Shown here in pieces: positions 62,810 through 64,000 of a DNA stretch of 64,000 nt. A model generated the notes under the pieces. It did not search any database and was not told the origin of the DNA. It saw only the letters and a list, made by a program, of their open reading frames with translations. Both the position numbers and the translations under genes were made by a program. Source of the stretch: Nocardioides sp. Root1257 (GTDB lineage Bacteria; Actinomycetota; Actinomycetes; Propionibacteriales; Nocardioidaceae); the NCBI RefSeq assembly GCF_001425175.1, contig NZ_LMDV01000008.1, positions 1,101,494-1,165,493 on the forward strand. Reading direction: 5' to 3'. The stretch's first letter is position 1, and every line of letters starts with the position of its first letter.

Positions 62810-63070
62810 GTGACCACCATCGGATTCTCGACAGACACGGATGTCCGGGAGGACCGCCGTACCGTCCCCACCGATGAGGGCGACCACGAGCGGTTCTCGC
62901 ACTACGTGGAGAAGGACAAGCTCACCGAGGCCATGGTGATGGGGACCCCCGTCGTGGCCCTGTGCGGCAAGGTGTGGGTGCCCAGCCGGGCACCGGAGAA
63001 GTTCCCGGTGTGCCCCGAGTGCAAGGACGCCTGGGAGTCCCTCAACGACGACGCGGGCTCCGGCGAGTGA
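62810..63070 (+). CDS. DUF3039-domain protein
   Basis: An 86-aa protein of the actinobacterial DUF3039 family: DEGDHERFSHYVEKDKLTEA, GTPVVALCGKVWVPSRAPEK and FPVCPECKDAW with a CxxC. It may bind zinc through the three Cys. Function unknown. The family usually precedes a DEAD/DEAH helicase gene; here its stop overlaps that helicase start (GTGA), which supports co-translation. GTG 62810 preferred; a GTG at 62801 is in frame. Confidence 0.93.
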   Translation: MTTIGFSTDTDVREDRRTVPTDEGDHERFSHYVEKDKLTEAMVMGTPVVALCGKVWVPSRAPEKFPVCPECKDAWESLNDDAGSGE

Positions 63071-64000
63071 CGGGTCGGCCCGACCCCGACCCCCTGCCCG
63101 ACGCGCCTCTCGGATCCAAGCTAAGCCCGGCCTGGCCGGAGCGCGCCGCCTGGGGGACGGCGCCGTCGCTGCGTGCGTGGCAGACGGCGGCGATGCGGCA
63201 GTACTTCGACGAGCACCCGCGCGACTTCCTCGCGGTCGCGACCCCGGGCGCCGGCAAGACGACCTTCGCGCTGTCGGTCGCGGCCGAGCTCCTGGGTCGC
63301 CGCCTGGTCGACCGGATCACCGTCGTCGCGCCGACCGAGCACCTGAAGCTCCAGTGGGCCGAGGCCGCGGCCCGCGCGGGCATCCCGATCGACCCGGCGT
63401 ACTCCGCCGGCAAGGGCAAGACGTCGCAGGACTTCGTCGGCATCGCCGTGACGTACGCCGGGGTCGCGGTCAACCCGCTCGCGATGCGGATCCGCACCGA
63501 GCGGTTCAAGACCCTGGTGATCCTCGACGAGGTGCACCACGCGGGCGACGCGCTGTCGTGGGGCGAGGGCGTCCGTGAGGCCTTCGAGCCCGCCGCCCGG
63601 CGACTGGCGCTCACCGGCACGCCGTTCCGCTCCGACATCAACCCGATCCCGTTCGTCACCTACGCCCCCGGCGGCGACGGGGTGCCGCGCTCGGTCGCCG
63701 ACTACACCTACGGCTACGCGCACGCGCTCGCCGACCACGTCGTGCGCCCGGTGCTCTTCATGGCCTACTCCGGCGAGATGACCTGGCGCACCCGCGCGGG
63801 CGACGAAATCGCCGCCCGGCTCGGCGAGCCGCTCACCAAGGACCTGACCAACCAGGCGCTGCGGACCGCGCTGGACCCGTCCGGCTCCTGGATCCCGTCG
63901 GTGCTGACCGCTGCGGACAGGCGGCTCTCCGAGGTCCGTCGGCACGTCCCGGACGCCGGCGGGCTCGTGATCGCGACCGACCAGGACTCCGCACGGTCCT
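63067..64000 (+). CDS. DEAD/DEAH-box helicase (N-terminal part, runs off the window)
   Basis: The gene continues beyond the window; the first 311 residues are present. Walker A/motif I is TPGAGKTTFALSV, motif Ia VVAPTEHLKLQW, motif II DEVHH (in ILDEVHHAGDALSWG), and motif III LTGTPFRSD. It is a superfamily 2 helicase of the type encoded downstream of DUF3039 in actinobacteria. The frame is open to the last base, so domain 2 is outside the window. Confidence 0.92.
   Translation, partial: MTGRPDPDPLPDAPLGSKLSPAWPERAAWGTAPSLRAWQTAAMRQYFDEHPRDFLAVATPGAGKTTFALSVAAELLGRRLVDRITVVAPTEHLKLQWAEAAARAGIPIDPAYSAGKGKTSQDFVGIAVTYAGVAVNPLAMRIRTERFKTLVILDEVHHAGDALSWGEGVREAFEPAARRLALTGTPFRSDINPIPFVTYAPGGDGVPRSVADYTYGYAHALADHVVRPVLFMAYSGEMTWRTRAGDEIAARLGEPLTKDLTNQALRTALDPSGSWIPSVLTAADRRLSEVRRHVPDAGGLVIATDQDSARS

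Overview
The window is high-GC actinobacterial DNA with many GTG starts, tight ATGA/GTGA/TGATG gene overlaps and long spurious antisense frames. The gene set includes a DUF222/HNH (13E12-type) protein, DUF3039, a Tad pilus locus with short TadE/TadG-like proteins, stand-alone pieces of LigD plus Ku, a ydaO-type riboswitch ahead of an NlpC/P60 gene, and an alanine-type tmRNA. It also carries GGTGGTTGAGG dispersed repeats. Together these suggest a Nocardioidaceae member, probably Nocardioides. That placement is inferred from gene content and was not computed. The window looks chromosomal; I see no prophage, integrase, IS element or CRISPR array.

Layout. 1-5.7 kb: tail of a large NAD-glutamate dehydrogenase, a SigE-family ECF sigma factor with a coupled membrane protein interrupted by an in-frame TGA, an amidase, a VOC protein, a TauE/SafE exporter and an SLC13-type permease. 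5.7-8.2 kb: a minus-strand ECF42 sigma/YciI/hydrolase operon. 8.2-9.9 kb: a repeat-rich gap and the DUF222-HNH gene. 10-17.7 kb: a secreted protein, Ku, a coupled monooxygenase-BASS-epimerase operon, then a stand-alone DNA ligase, an L,D-transpeptidase and a LigD-type polymerase. 17.8-21.2 kb: a TasA-like surface protein, a SipW-like signal peptidase and a two-component pair whose kinase has a degenerate ATPase domain. 21.2-26.2 kb: a HAD phosphatase and a MacB/FtsX-like ABC exporter with two unequal ATPases. 26.2-29.7 kb: riboswitch-controlled NlpC/P60 hydrolase, a lipoprotein, and two type VII secretion-like proteins.

29.8-34.4 kb: a Tad pilus operon (tadA, tadB, tadC, pilin, two TadE-like, one TadG-like). 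34.4-41.9 kb: nitroreductase, CAP protein, a REC-PAS3-kinase, a REC-HATPase fusion, prfB, a TetR/DUF2236 divergent pair with a clear operator, and a lipoprotein. 42-47.7 kb: ftsE, ftsX, a coiled-coil LytM peptidase, a striking 3+3 inverted array of 21-bp units, smpB, an amidohydrolase, a zinc-ribbon protein, the LigD phosphoesterase domain, and ssrA. 47.8-64 kb: a phosphoesterase lipoprotein, an ABC pair, cell-wall enzymes (lytic transglycosylase, M15 peptidase), a SpoIIE phosphatase, an Na+/H+ antiporter, HIT, FabG-like SDR, a DUF3048 lipoprotein, a TetR regulator with multiple operators facing an unknown gene, YqgE, a methyltransferase, DUF3039 and the start of a DEAD/DEAH helicase.

Themes. 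All NHEJ functions (Ku, ligase, polymerase, phosphoesterase) are present but split into separate genes over 36 kb. Cell-envelope remodelling recurs: L,D-transpeptidase, NlpC/P60, FtsEX with LytM, lytic transglycosylase, M15. The least explained items are the 21-bp inverted array before smpB, the 20-bp hairpin before the signal peptidase, the TGA-interrupted sigma partner and the unknown gene behind the TetR operators.
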